Shown: positions 49,853 through 58,207 of the stretch, in pieces
Numbering within the stretch: the stretch's first letter is position 1
Layout of the letters: each line of letters starts with the position of its first letter
Source of the DNA: Neolewinella aquimaris
GTDB taxonomy: Bacteria > Bacteroidota > Bacteroidia > Chitinophagales > Saprospiraceae
Assembly: GCF_014197245.1 (NCBI RefSeq)
Contig: NZ_JACIFF010000001.1
Span: 620,001 to 684,000, forward strand
Reading direction: 5' to 3'
DNA: 64,000 bases
Translations under genes and position numbers: made by a program
The notes under the pieces: model-generated
Databases searched by the model: none
Told to the model about the DNA's origin: nothing
The model's input: only the letters and a program-made list of their open reading frames with translations

Positions 49853-50879
49853 TTACCAACGGTACGACCTAGAGCTGACCGAACCCTATACCATTGCCTA
49901 CCAGACCATTGGGTCGGCGACGAACTTCGTGTTGATCCTGGCGACAGATCGGGGACTGATCGGCTACGGCTGCGCGGCTCCCGACCTGGTCGTCACCGAT
50001 GAGTTAGCGGCGGACGTAGAACGCGCCATTACCGACATCATCGCGCCGGCATTGATCGGACAAAAACCCTACCACTTTGCCCGACTTCTGGAAGAGTTGC
50101 GATTGGTGTTGAAGAGTTCCGCCCTGGCCATGGTGGATGCCGCCCTCTACGACTTGGTCGCCAAACAGGCCGATGTGCCGCTCTATCAGTTTCTGGGGGG
50201 CTACCGGTCGTCCATCGCTACGAGCATTACCATCGGTATTCTGTCTCAGGAAGAAACCATGGTGCGGGCGCGGGAGTACGTCGATCGGGGCTTTGGCATC
50301 CTGAAGGTGAAGGGGGGACTGGACTACCGCGAAGACATTGCCCGCCTACGCCAAATCCGGAAGGCCTTTCCTAAGGTAACCCTGCGCTTCGACGGCAATC
50401 AGGGGTACTCCCTCGAGCAGGCCCTGAGCTTCATCAGTGCCGCCCAACCGATCGGGATCGAAATTCTCGAGCAGCCAACGAGCATCAACGAAGAGGCCGT
50501 GATGGGCACCCTTACGCGGGATTCCCCCATCGCCCTAATGGCCGACGAGAGCCTAAAAACACTGGCCGACGCCTTCCGGCTTTCCCAGCACGAGCTGACG
50601 GACATGATCAACATCAAAATTCAGAAGGTCGGAGGTATCTGGCCGGCCCTCCACATCAATTCGGTCGCCAAGTCGGCTGCCAACGACGTGATGGTAGGAT
50701 GCCTGGATGAATGCAGCTTGGGCATTGCCGGCGGCCTACACTTCGCGCTGAGTAGGCCCAACATCGCATTTGCGGACCTGGATGGTCACCTTGATTTTCG
50801 GGACGATCCCTTTGGTCATCTCTTCACCCTGGAGGGCGGGATCCTGCGGCCCAACGGAAAGCCCGGACTGGGACATTGA
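49833..50879 (+). CDS. Enolase-superfamily epimerase/racemase, DgcA-like
   Basis: Enzyme of the muconate lactonizing/dipeptide epimerase subgroup, 348 residues. The catalytic KxK is K158 and K160 (GILKVKGG), metal ligands are D187 (FDGNQ), E213 (LEQP) and D238 (MADES), and the second lysine lies in NIKIQKVGG (K262 or K265). It is next to the DUF1611 gene and overlaps it by 20 nt, the layout of dgcN-dgcA. A dipeptide (Ala-Glu) epimerase or an N-acyl-glutamate racemase are both possible. It ends 4 nt before the convergent pseudouridine synthase stop. Confidence 0.85.
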   Translation: MRITHVDYQRYDLELTEPYTIAYQTIGSATNFVLILATDRGLIGYGCAAPDLVVTDELAADVERAITDIIAPALIGQKPYHFARLLEELRLVLKSSALAMVDAALYDLVAKQADVPLYQFLGGYRSSIATSITIGILSQEETMVRAREYVDRGFGILKVKGGLDYREDIARLRQIRKAFPKVTLRFDGNQGYSLEQALSFISAAQPIGIEILEQPTSINEEAVMGTLTRDSPIALMADESLKTLADAFRLSQHELTDMINIKIQKVGGIWPALHINSVAKSAANDVMVGCLDECSLGIAGGLHFALSRPNIAFADLDGHLDFRDDPFGHLFTLEGGILRPNGKPGLGH

Positions 50880-50883
50880 TCGA

Positions 50884-52569
50884 TTACGTAAACCGTTCCG
50901 TGACTTCGAACGAGAGCGTTTCCTTGGTCGTGGGATGCACGAATTGGATTGCTTCCGCGTGGAGGTGTAGTCGGTCGTCGGCCTGCCCGTACAGGTCGTC
51001 ACCGACGATCGGACAATTCAGTCCACCGGGGTGGGCGGCGTGGACCCTTAGTTGATGCGTTCTGCCGGTAACGGGCCACATGTGGACCAGCGTTCGCCCC
51101 TCCCGGCGTTCGATGACTTCCCACTCGCTACGGGCATTTTTTCCGTGATCGGCGCACACGATCTGGCGGGGCCGGTCGGTCAGGTCGCCCCGTAGCGGCA
51201 GGTCGATCGTTCCCCGGTCGCCCGCTACTTCACCAGCCAGGAGAGCTGCGTAGCGCTTTTTGACCGTACGGCGGAAAAACTGCCGTTGGAGTAGTTTGTG
51301 GGCCTCCTTTGTTTTAGTGACCAGCATGAGTCCACTGGTCGACATGTCCAGCCGGTGTACGATGAGCGGCCCGGTCGCCATAGGATACATCTTTTTAATC
51401 CTGAGCCAGACGGAATCTTCGATGTGCTTGCCGGGGACGGATAGGAATTCAGAGGGTTTGTTGACAACCAGCAGCAGATCGTCCTCGTAGAGGATCGAGA
51501 GTTTTTTACCCACCGCGGGATTTTCGAGGAGGGGATTGGGGTCCACGTCCAGGCCCTGCAGCATATGTGTCAGGATGGGCTCGCACTTGCCCCGGCAGGC
51601 GGGATAAAAGTGGCCGTGCTTGCGGATTTCCGAAGCGGGCGACTGTCCCCACCAGAACTCCGCCATGGTTACGGGCTCCAATCCGTGCAGGTAAGCAAAC
51701 TGCAGCAATTTGGGGGCTGCACATTCACCGGCACCCGCGGGTGGGGTCAGAAATACCGTCTGTGCGAAAATGGAGGCAAGGTCCCGCAGTTCCAGATCGG
51801 CATTCAGAAACGTATAGCGTTCGAAGATGCGCCGTTGCAGGGAAGCGGACATCTCGCTACGTCGATCGCGCAGTGTAACAAGCTCATGCGTATACTCATC
51901 CAGCTTTTTCTTTTTTAGTTCAACCTGATGTTCGACTGCTCGCTTTAGGTCCTTAAGTCCGTAACTCAGTCGAATACTTTCTTGGGATAGCGTGAATTCC
52001 AGCGCCGCCTGTGCTTCTGAAGTCTGTGATACCGCGGCCTCGCGCAGGCTCCGGCGGTTTTCCTTCGCACGTTTGATGTTACGGCGTTCCTGCTGCAAGC
52101 TGTTGGCGGCAGTATCTACCGCTGCGGCATATTCTCGCTTGGCTTCAGCGTATGCAGGGCACGTTTCAAGTACCGCAATTGCGTCCGATACCCGGTTAAT
52201 TTCTGCTTCTCCCCGCTTGTAGAAACCTTCCGAGTCGAGGAGATCGAAGACGGGCGGTACGAATCCCGGCAGGTCATTGGAATCGGCAAGTTTGCCGGAG
52301 TAGGCCGCTAGGTAGTAAAGGTCTCCTTCGCGGTCGCGCACCACCAACACCCCAAACATTTTGCCACAGCCACCCATGTCCGAACTCGTTAATCCAAAAT
52401 CATGCTCCCAGTTGCGCTCACCGTCGCTTAGGTGCCGTTGCAGATCGGCGGCGGCTAGGAGTGCTAACGCGTGAGGCCGGTAATGGAAGGGAAAATTAAA
52501 GCGGGGTGGGGGAGCGGGCAGTTGCTCAGTAGCGGGCAACGGATGCAGGAGGGTATCGAATGTCGGCAT
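50884..52569 (-). CDS. RluA-family pseudouridine synthase with long N-terminal extension
   Basis: A 561-residue protein. The last ~210 residues are an RluA-type pseudouridine synthase with catalytic D408 in HRLDMSTSG and RTHQLRVHAAH downstream. The first ~350 residues are not found in RluA/C/D: an N-terminal domain (PFHYRPHALALLAAADLQ, GKMFGVLVVRD), a strong coiled coil (about 160-245), and a region with HGHFYPACRGKCEPIL. The RNA target is unknown. Start ATG lies 7 nt after a TATATTTG box. Confidence 0.87.
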   Translation of the reverse strand: MPTFDTLLHPLPATEQLPAPPPRFNFPFHYRPHALALLAAADLQRHLSDGERNWEHDFGLTSSDMGGCGKMFGVLVVRDREGDLYYLAAYSGKLADSNDLPGFVPPVFDLLDSEGFYKRGEAEINRVSDAIAVLETCPAYAEAKREYAAAVDTAANSLQQERRNIKRAKENRRSLREAAVSQTSEAQAALEFTLSQESIRLSYGLKDLKRAVEHQVELKKKKLDEYTHELVTLRDRRSEMSASLQRRIFERYTFLNADLELRDLASIFAQTVFLTPPAGAGECAAPKLLQFAYLHGLEPVTMAEFWWGQSPASEIRKHGHFYPACRGKCEPILTHMLQGLDVDPNPLLENPAVGKKLSILYEDDLLLVVNKPSEFLSVPGKHIEDSVWLRIKKMYPMATGPLIVHRLDMSTSGLMLVTKTKEAHKLLQRQFFRRTVKKRYAALLAGEVAGDRGTIDLPLRGDLTDRPRQIVCADHGKNARSEWEVIERREGRTLVHMWPVTGRTHQLRVHAAHPGGLNCPIVGDDLYGQADDRLHLHAEAIQFVHPTTKETLSFEVTERFT

Positions 52570-52576
52570 GAGCGCG

Positions 52577-52584
52577 CAAATATA
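52577..52584 (-). promoter_or_regulatory. -7 box for a likely leaderless pseudouridine synthase mRNA
   Basis: Minus-strand TATATTTG ends 7 nt before the ATG at 52569. Confidence 0.55.
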
Positions 52585-52606
52585 AGGGTTGGCGCAAGGC
52601 TAGTCG

Positions 52607-52659
52607 ACAGTCGTTTGTAAACGCATAAAATCGAGTATATGCATCTAACAAACGACTGT
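52607..52659. repeat. Large perfect palindrome in a divergent promoter region
   Basis: ACAGTCGTTTGT (52607-52618) and its exact complement ACAAACGACTGT (52648-52659) flank a 29-nt centre that contains a nested GCATA/TATGC pair (52623-52627 and 52638-52642). It lies between the pseudouridine synthase and helicase promoters. Confidence 0.8.
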
Positions 52660-52723
52660 TCATCCTCCGCTGCCGGTACTTGTGATCCAGACTGATTCGA
52701 TTACCGCTAAATTTACCGTCACC

Positions 52724-55201
52724 ATGACAACCAGCCCCGAACTTGATCTCGCCTTCGACTTCGTCAGCACGACCGGCCGACACTTATTTCTTACCGGAAA
52801 GGCGGGCACGGGTAAGACGACCTTTCTGCACCGCATTCGTCGGGACATCAGCAAACGAATGGCCGTAGTCGCTCCCACTGGAGTAGCGGCGATCAACGCG
52901 AAGGGGGTGACGATCCACAGCCAGTTTCAGCTTCCCTTCGGTATTCTGACGCCGGACCGCATGTCCGCCGAGTTGCGACAGAAGCAATTCTCCCGCGAAA
53001 AGGTCAAGGTGATCAAGGCCCTCGACCTGCTGGTGATCGATGAGATCAGTATGGTGCGCTGCGACGTGCTCGACGCCATCGATGCGGTACTCCGCAAGGT
53101 GAGGTTCTCCGATGAACCCTTCGGCGGGGTACAGTTGCTCATGATCGGCGACCTACACCAACTGCCGCCCGTAGTGCGGGACCAGGAAATGAACGAAATG
53201 CGGGAGCACTGGTCCACCCCCTATTTCTTCGGAAGTCAGGCCCTGCAGCGATCCACCTACCGCACCATTCAACTGACCCACATATTCCGTCAGAGCGACG
53301 GCGACTTCATCGAATTGCTGAACCGGGTGAGAAACGACGACCTGAACGAGGAGGTGCTGAGTCTTCTTAACCAACGGTTCCGTCCGGACTTCGATCCCGC
53401 GGAAGGCTCGGGCTACATCACCCTGACTTCCCACAATGCGGCCGCCCGGCGCATCAACGGCGAAAAACTGGGCCGCCTCCCGGGGAAAGCGTACCAATTT
53501 AGGGCAGAGGTAGAGGGTAAATTCCCCGCGTCGATGTACCCCAATGAGGAAACCCTCGAATTTAAGGTCGGTGCCCAGGTGATGTTCAACAAAAACGACG
53601 GCCCGGCGCAGCAGTACTACAACGGCAAGATCGGGCGCATCACGGCCATCGACGGTCCGCTGATCAAAGTGAGTTGCGGAGAAGGGGAGCCAACCATCGA
53701 GGTGCTTCCCGTCGAGTGGGACAATCGCAAGTATGAACTAGACGCCGGCACGCGGGAAATCAAGGAGACGGTGATCGGCACCTATACTCAACACCCGCTG
53801 CGACTGGCCTGGGCCATTACCATTCACAAGAGCCAGGGGCTTACCTTCGATCGGGTCGTGATCGACGCCGCCGATGCCTTCGCTCACGGGCAGGTGTACG
53901 TGGCGCTGAGTCGGTGCAAAACCTTCGAGGGGATCAGCCTGCGCACAAAAATTGCCGACCGCAGCGTAAAGACCGACGCCGTAGTGCAATCCTACTCCGA
54001 CCGGGCCGATAAAAATAAAGTCTCCGCCAGTGACCTGGCGGCGGACCGTGCCGAATACGAGCTGCAGTGTCTCACCACCATTTTCTCATTCGAACCGCTC
54101 GATCGAACCGCCCGCCACCTCATCCGGCAATTTCTCGAGCACGAACGTTCGCTCTCCGGTGACCACTTGCCGAAACTCCAGGACCTGAGCGTGCGAATCC
54201 GGGAACAGTTGGTGGGGGTAGGGAATAAATTCATTCCCAGATTAGGTCGGTACGTCAGCCAGGGTATCCTTCCGAGTAATGCACCCGATCTACAACAACG
54301 ATTACGCGACGCGGCCACTTATTTTCTTCCGCACCTACGGGAAATAGAGGGAGAACTAACCTCCGTTGCGGTAGTCAGCGACAACCGCGCGGTCGCAAAA
54401 ACCGCGACGGAAGTACTAACGGCACTACAACTTGCTGTCTTCGTAAAAATCAGTCTGTTCAAATTGCTCGACCGCGGCTTCACCCCCACGGAGTACACCC
54501 GCATCGGTGCGGATGCCGAGATGGACTTTCGCAACCGCCGCTCTCCGGAGAAGAAGGTTGCCGTCCCGGCGGGATTGGCCCATCCCGAACTGTACCGTCT
54601 GCTGGTCAACTGGCGCAATGGTGAGGCTGCAAACAGTGGCAAACCTGCCTACGTCGTCACGCCCACCGCTACCCTTGCCGGCATCGCGGCCCGTCTGCCT
54701 ACTACCCAGGCCGGCTTGCTCTCCGTTTCCGGATTCGGAAAACGGCGGTTTGCCGAGTACGGCGAGCGGATTTTGGCGATAATACAGCAGTACGCCCGCT
54801 CGGGAGGGCACCCTACGGACCTGCAGGAGGAAGTTATTCCCGCTACTTCAACCATCGCCGACGACCTGACGGGTGGAAAACGAAACAGCGACCAAATTTC
54901 CCTGGCCCTGTACCAGGATGGAAAAACACCGGCGGAAATAGCTCAGGTTCGTAAAATTACGGAAGGCACCGTTATCGGGCACCTGGCCGGATTTATCACT
55001 TCCGGCGAAGTGCCGGCCAATGCGATCATCGGGGGGAATAAGCTCGCCGCACTCACGCCCTACTTTCAGGATCGCGAAGTGGAAAGCCTGAGGGAAGTGT
55101 ACCACCACTTCAAGGAAGCGTACACCTACCACGAACTGAGGGTGGCAGAACAGGAATCACTCCGGCTCCGGAAATTAGCTGCGGCGGAGGAAGAAGTATA
55201 G
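52724..55201 (+). CDS. Pif1-like helicase with HRDC and C-terminal HTH domain
   Basis: Superfamily 1B DNA helicase of 825 residues. Walker A GKAGTGKT (25-32), DEISM, GDLHQLPPV, and ALSRCKTFEGI motifs place it with Pif1/RecD-like enzymes. An HRDC-like region (about 615-705, PELYRLLVNWRNGEA) and an HTH_40-like tail (about 730-815, SLALYQDGKTPAEIAQVRKITEGTVIGHLAGFI) follow, both known from RecQ and WRN-type helicases. I start at MTTSPELDLA (52724); the GTG at 52682 is an alternative. It probably acts at replication forks or on G-quadruplexes. Its end overlaps the CRTAC1 gene by 27 nt. Confidence 0.88.
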   Translation: MTTSPELDLAFDFVSTTGRHLFLTGKAGTGKTTFLHRIRRDISKRMAVVAPTGVAAINAKGVTIHSQFQLPFGILTPDRMSAELRQKQFSREKVKVIKALDLLVIDEISMVRCDVLDAIDAVLRKVRFSDEPFGGVQLLMIGDLHQLPPVVRDQEMNEMREHWSTPYFFGSQALQRSTYRTIQLTHIFRQSDGDFIELLNRVRNDDLNEEVLSLLNQRFRPDFDPAEGSGYITLTSHNAAARRINGEKLGRLPGKAYQFRAEVEGKFPASMYPNEETLEFKVGAQVMFNKNDGPAQQYYNGKIGRITAIDGPLIKVSCGEGEPTIEVLPVEWDNRKYELDAGTREIKETVIGTYTQHPLRLAWAITIHKSQGLTFDRVVIDAADAFAHGQVYVALSRCKTFEGISLRTKIADRSVKTDAVVQSYSDRADKNKVSASDLAADRAEYELQCLTTIFSFEPLDRTARHLIRQFLEHERSLSGDHLPKLQDLSVRIREQLVGVGNKFIPRLGRYVSQGILPSNAPDLQQRLRDAATYFLPHLREIEGELTSVAVVSDNRAVAKTATEVLTALQLAVFVKISLFKLLDRGFTPTEYTRIGADAEMDFRNRRSPEKKVAVPAGLAHPELYRLLVNWRNGEAANSGKPAYVVTPTATLAGIAARLPTTQAGLLSVSGFGKRRFAEYGERILAIIQQYARSGGHPTDLQEEVIPATSTIADDLTGGKRNSDQISLALYQDGKTPAEIAQVRKITEGTVIGHLAGFITSGEVPANAIIGGNKLAALTPYFQDREVESLREVYHHFKEAYTYHELRVAEQESLRLRKLAAAEEEV

Positions 55202-56872
55202 GAGGAGCAGGATAGGAATGGCGCAAACGGCAATTGTCCAGCCGCCAAGGTGCCAATTGCGTTCCGCTACGGGGGGTAGTATTTCCACTACTTCCAGCAA
55301 TTGGTTCACGTCCAGATCGTGCAAGACCTGCTGGTGACCGCCGTTCCAGGTCACTCTGATCGAGTCGACCCGCTCCGCATCCCCCAGGCCGAAGTGGAGG
55401 ATCGGGGAATTCTGGGATAAGTGGCTCGACCCTCCACCGTCCACCTCCCGCAACAGTTGGCGGCCACCGGAGAATACCGTTGCCCGTGCCCCCAGGCCGT
55501 TTAAATCCGACTGGGTGCCCCGCAACTTTACTTTGAGCCAGTTGCCGCCGGGTGCGTCGTTGCGGAACAACCGCGTGGTCGAGGGTACGGGGTAACCGTC
55601 CAGTACCGCGTTCTGACAGACGACCAGAATATCAAGGTCTCCATCGTTTTCCAGGTCGAAAGTGATCGATCCCCGACCAATCCCGTAGTCCGCCAGCCCG
55701 ACCGCTCGGCCCTTCTCCTCAAACGTTTGTCCGACATTGTCGAAGTAGAAATTGGCCATCGGTACGCAGTTGGGATTCAGGTCGCCGTTGGAGACGAAGA
55801 GATCCAGGTCGCCGTCGTGGTCGAAATCCGCGAAATTTGCGCCCCAGCTGATGGAGACGTAGTTCATGCCCAGTTCTTCCATCTGGTTGCTGAAGGATTT
55901 GCCGTCCCCCTGAGCAACCATGAAGCGATTGAATTTAATGTTGGTCACGAAGTAGTCGAGCAGGCCGTCGGCGTTGAAATCCCCGACAGCGGAGGACATG
56001 GCGTTGATCCTCAGGTCCATTCCCCGTGATTTGGCGACATCGCGGAACGACTCACGGGGAAACTCGTTCTCCATCAGAAAATTTGGAGTAGCCTTATAAC
56101 CGAAGTCGTGATTAACGAGGATGTCCTGGTCTCCGTCGTTATCGAAATCGGTAAATAAGCCACCAAACCCAAAGCCCCGAAAAGCGAAGCCGTATTCTTC
56201 GGCGACGTTCCGGAACAACGCTCCCGCCTCGTTGCGCAGCAAATAGGGATGTGCGGTCTGGTTCGCACTTACGATGGTAGCATCGCTTATCCCACTAAGC
56301 GTACCCTCGTACTCGATGAAGTAATTCCCGACGTACAGGTCCGGCCACCCATCCACATTAAAGTCCCCAAAACTTCCCCCCGTACTAAAGGAATACAGGG
56401 GAGTCAAACCGTACGCCTCGGTCGCATCGACGAAGGTGTGATCCGCCTGTCCCAGAAATAGCAGGTTTCTGGCCCGGGGAATGATCTGTAGGCTATCGCT
56501 ACTCGTAATCGTGGTGATGAACAGGTCGCGGTACCCGTCCCGATTAACGTCGGCGGCGACCACCCCCTGGGTTACGAAGTGACGGGTCAGCTCAAGACCG
56601 GAGCCCGCCATCACGTCGGTCATCGTTCCGTCGCCGTTGTTCCTCAGTAGCTGGTCGTCGTTAAGTCCACCGGTGAGGTAGACGTCCTCGAACCCATCCT
56701 GGTTATAGTCGATCACACAGGCGCCACCCCCGAAGAGCCCTTCGAATACCTGGAACTGGTGCACGACGCCGGCGGAGTCCGTGACGTCGGTAAATTGTGG
56801 TTGGGCTTCGGCGACAAACGTCCAGAGGAAGCAGGCGACAGTAGCGAACCCTTGTATTAACCTTTGGTCCAC
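55175..56872 (-). CDS. CRTAC1-like FG-GAP/VCBS repeat protein with ASPIC/UnbV domain and C-terminal anchor
   Basis: Exported protein of 565 residues. A signal peptide (1-23) precedes a beta-propeller of FG-GAP repeats with calcium motifs (DYNQDGFEDVY, DVNRDGYRDLF, DFNVDGWPDLY). An ASPIC/UnbV domain covers about 440-510. The C-terminus is a single membrane helix (about 543-562) followed by RRS, so it is anchored. It overlaps the haloperoxidase gene by 16 nt and is third in the cluster after SusCD. Partners suggest surface binding or sugar and aromatic handling; function is not established. Confidence 0.88.
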   Translation of the reverse strand: MDQRLIQGFATVACFLWTFVAEAQPQFTDVTDSAGVVHQFQVFEGLFGGGACVIDYNQDGFEDVYLTGGLNDDQLLRNNGDGTMTDVMAGSGLELTRHFVTQGVVAADVNRDGYRDLFITTITSSDSLQIIPRARNLLFLGQADHTFVDATEAYGLTPLYSFSTGGSFGDFNVDGWPDLYVGNYFIEYEGTLSGISDATIVSANQTAHPYLLRNEAGALFRNVAEEYGFAFRGFGFGGLFTDFDNDGDQDILVNHDFGYKATPNFLMENEFPRESFRDVAKSRGMDLRINAMSSAVGDFNADGLLDYFVTNIKFNRFMVAQGDGKSFSNQMEELGMNYVSISWGANFADFDHDGDLDLFVSNGDLNPNCVPMANFYFDNVGQTFEEKGRAVGLADYGIGRGSITFDLENDGDLDILVVCQNAVLDGYPVPSTTRLFRNDAPGGNWLKVKLRGTQSDLNGLGARATVFSGGRQLLREVDGGGSSHLSQNSPILHFGLGDAERVDSIRVTWNGGHQQVLHDLDVNQLLEVVEILPPVAERNWHLGGWTIAVCAIPILLLLYFFLRRS

Positions 56873-58197
56873 CGTAGCGCATTTACGTTCGCTCCAATCT
56901 TGGCCCCGCGCTCCAGTCCGACATCGTTGTCCTGCGGCGTATGAATCCCCCCGTAAAGCCGGGAATCCGCCGTCTCGCGCGCCACGTCACTGAGCCGGCT
57001 GAAGTTGCGGGGGAGGAAATCGACGTCCCGAACCTCGTCGCGCAGTCTGCCTTCGTGAGCGCGATCCACGATTACCTGTTCGTCGCCGTGAAGATCGCTG
57101 AGCACGGCCGCGGCGGCCGAGGCCTGAATGGCGTGCCCGGACGGAAAGGCCGGGAAGGGTGGGTCGGGCCAGAAGGATTCCCACTTCGGATCGATGAAGC
57201 GGGGAATAAACGTATTGGGCCGCTCGGTGAAAAACTCAAACTTCCACTTCCAGCAGTTGATGAATGCATCGGCTACGGCCATTCCGGTTCTGGCGTAGGT
57301 CTCGGCGCATTCGATGAGCGAGGCCTGCTTCTGCTCCAACACCAGGGTAGCTATGTAGTAGGAATGACCGGGCGGCGTGAAGGTCTCGTCCGGATCGTCC
57401 CCCCACCACAGGGCCGCTTCCTTCTGCGCGCGGGTCAGTTGGCGGTCGGTGTCGTACACTACCTTAAATTGCTCGTAATACGCCGAACCGGGTACCGTGT
57501 CGTAGGGGATAATTTCCGGTCGCTGCATGTTGTAATTGGCCGGCAGGAACGGACGGTTCGTGCCCCACTCGGGGTGCAGGGGATGGTGACTGAACGACTG
57601 GGCGTAAAGCGGCGGCTTCCAGCCTCCCGGCCGATCCGGATGCACCATTGCTTTATTGAAGTTGCGGAGGTACGCCCGGTGCCCCCCGTCACTCTTCGAC
57701 CACTCGAAGATCATCTCCGCGATTCGCCTGCCGAAGTCGATCGAGCGATCCGCGACCTCGCCAGCTACCTGCCCGCGAGCGAAGCTTTCCACCGCTGCCT
57801 CCAGACTATCGATACTTCCCTTATTCGCGTCAGAGGTGTGGTTGTACAGCGAACGGAGCATGGTGGCCTGACCGGCACTCAACGCCAGTGGCCAAAAGTA
57901 TTCCGCGCCGGGATCTGCCGGGGGCAGGTGGGTAAGGCCACTCAGTTGCCCCACCAGCGACTGCCGTTCCGGGTAACCGTTCACCACCGACTCGTACATC
58001 GTCACCCCGAGGTACCCCAGACAGCGTGAGGCGTAGGTCGGCGAATTTCCCGGTGTTCCCTTGGTTACGGCCAAGCTAAGTTTGGCCCACTCCGTAGCTA
58101 CCTCCGTTTCGGTATACTGTCGATCCAAACCGCAACTCGCAAGCATCAGGCACAGCAATAGGAGGGCGGCGGCGCGCAGGTCCAGTGAAGAGAACAT
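56857..58197 (-). CDS. Vanadium-dependent haloperoxidase-like lipoprotein
   Basis: Predicted vanadate-binding haloperoxidase of the PAP2 superfamily, 446 residues. Active-site motifs are complete: K319-x6-RP (K319, R326), PSGH (352-355, H355 acid-base) and SRxxxxxHxxxD (S412, R413, H419 the vanadate ligand, D423). The lipobox LASC gives C22, so it is a lipoprotein. I start at MFSSLDLRAA (58197), which centres the signal; the longer frame to 58221 overlaps the previous stop. Bromo-, iodo- or chloroperoxidase, or acid phosphatase, cannot be told apart by eye. Located between two CRTAC1 genes. Confidence 0.9.
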   Translation of the reverse strand: MFSSLDLRAAALLLLCLMLASCGLDRQYTETEVATEWAKLSLAVTKGTPGNSPTYASRCLGYLGVTMYESVVNGYPERQSLVGQLSGLTHLPPADPGAEYFWPLALSAGQATMLRSLYNHTSDANKGSIDSLEAAVESFARGQVAGEVADRSIDFGRRIAEMIFEWSKSDGGHRAYLRNFNKAMVHPDRPGGWKPPLYAQSFSHHPLHPEWGTNRPFLPANYNMQRPEIIPYDTVPGSAYYEQFKVVYDTDRQLTRAQKEAALWWGDDPDETFTPPGHSYYIATLVLEQKQASLIECAETYARTGMAVADAFINCWKWKFEFFTERPNTFIPRFIDPKWESFWPDPPFPAFPSGHAIQASAAAAVLSDLHGDEQVIVDRAHEGRLRDEVRDVDFLPRNFSRLSDVARETADSRLYGGIHTPQDNDVGLERGAKIGANVNALRWTKG

Positions 58198-58207
58198 GTT
58201 GTTTACG

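Noticed and set aside
56941-58029. A 362-residue plus-strand frame opposite the haloperoxidase
   Set aside because: Shadow of a gene with complete active-site motifs.
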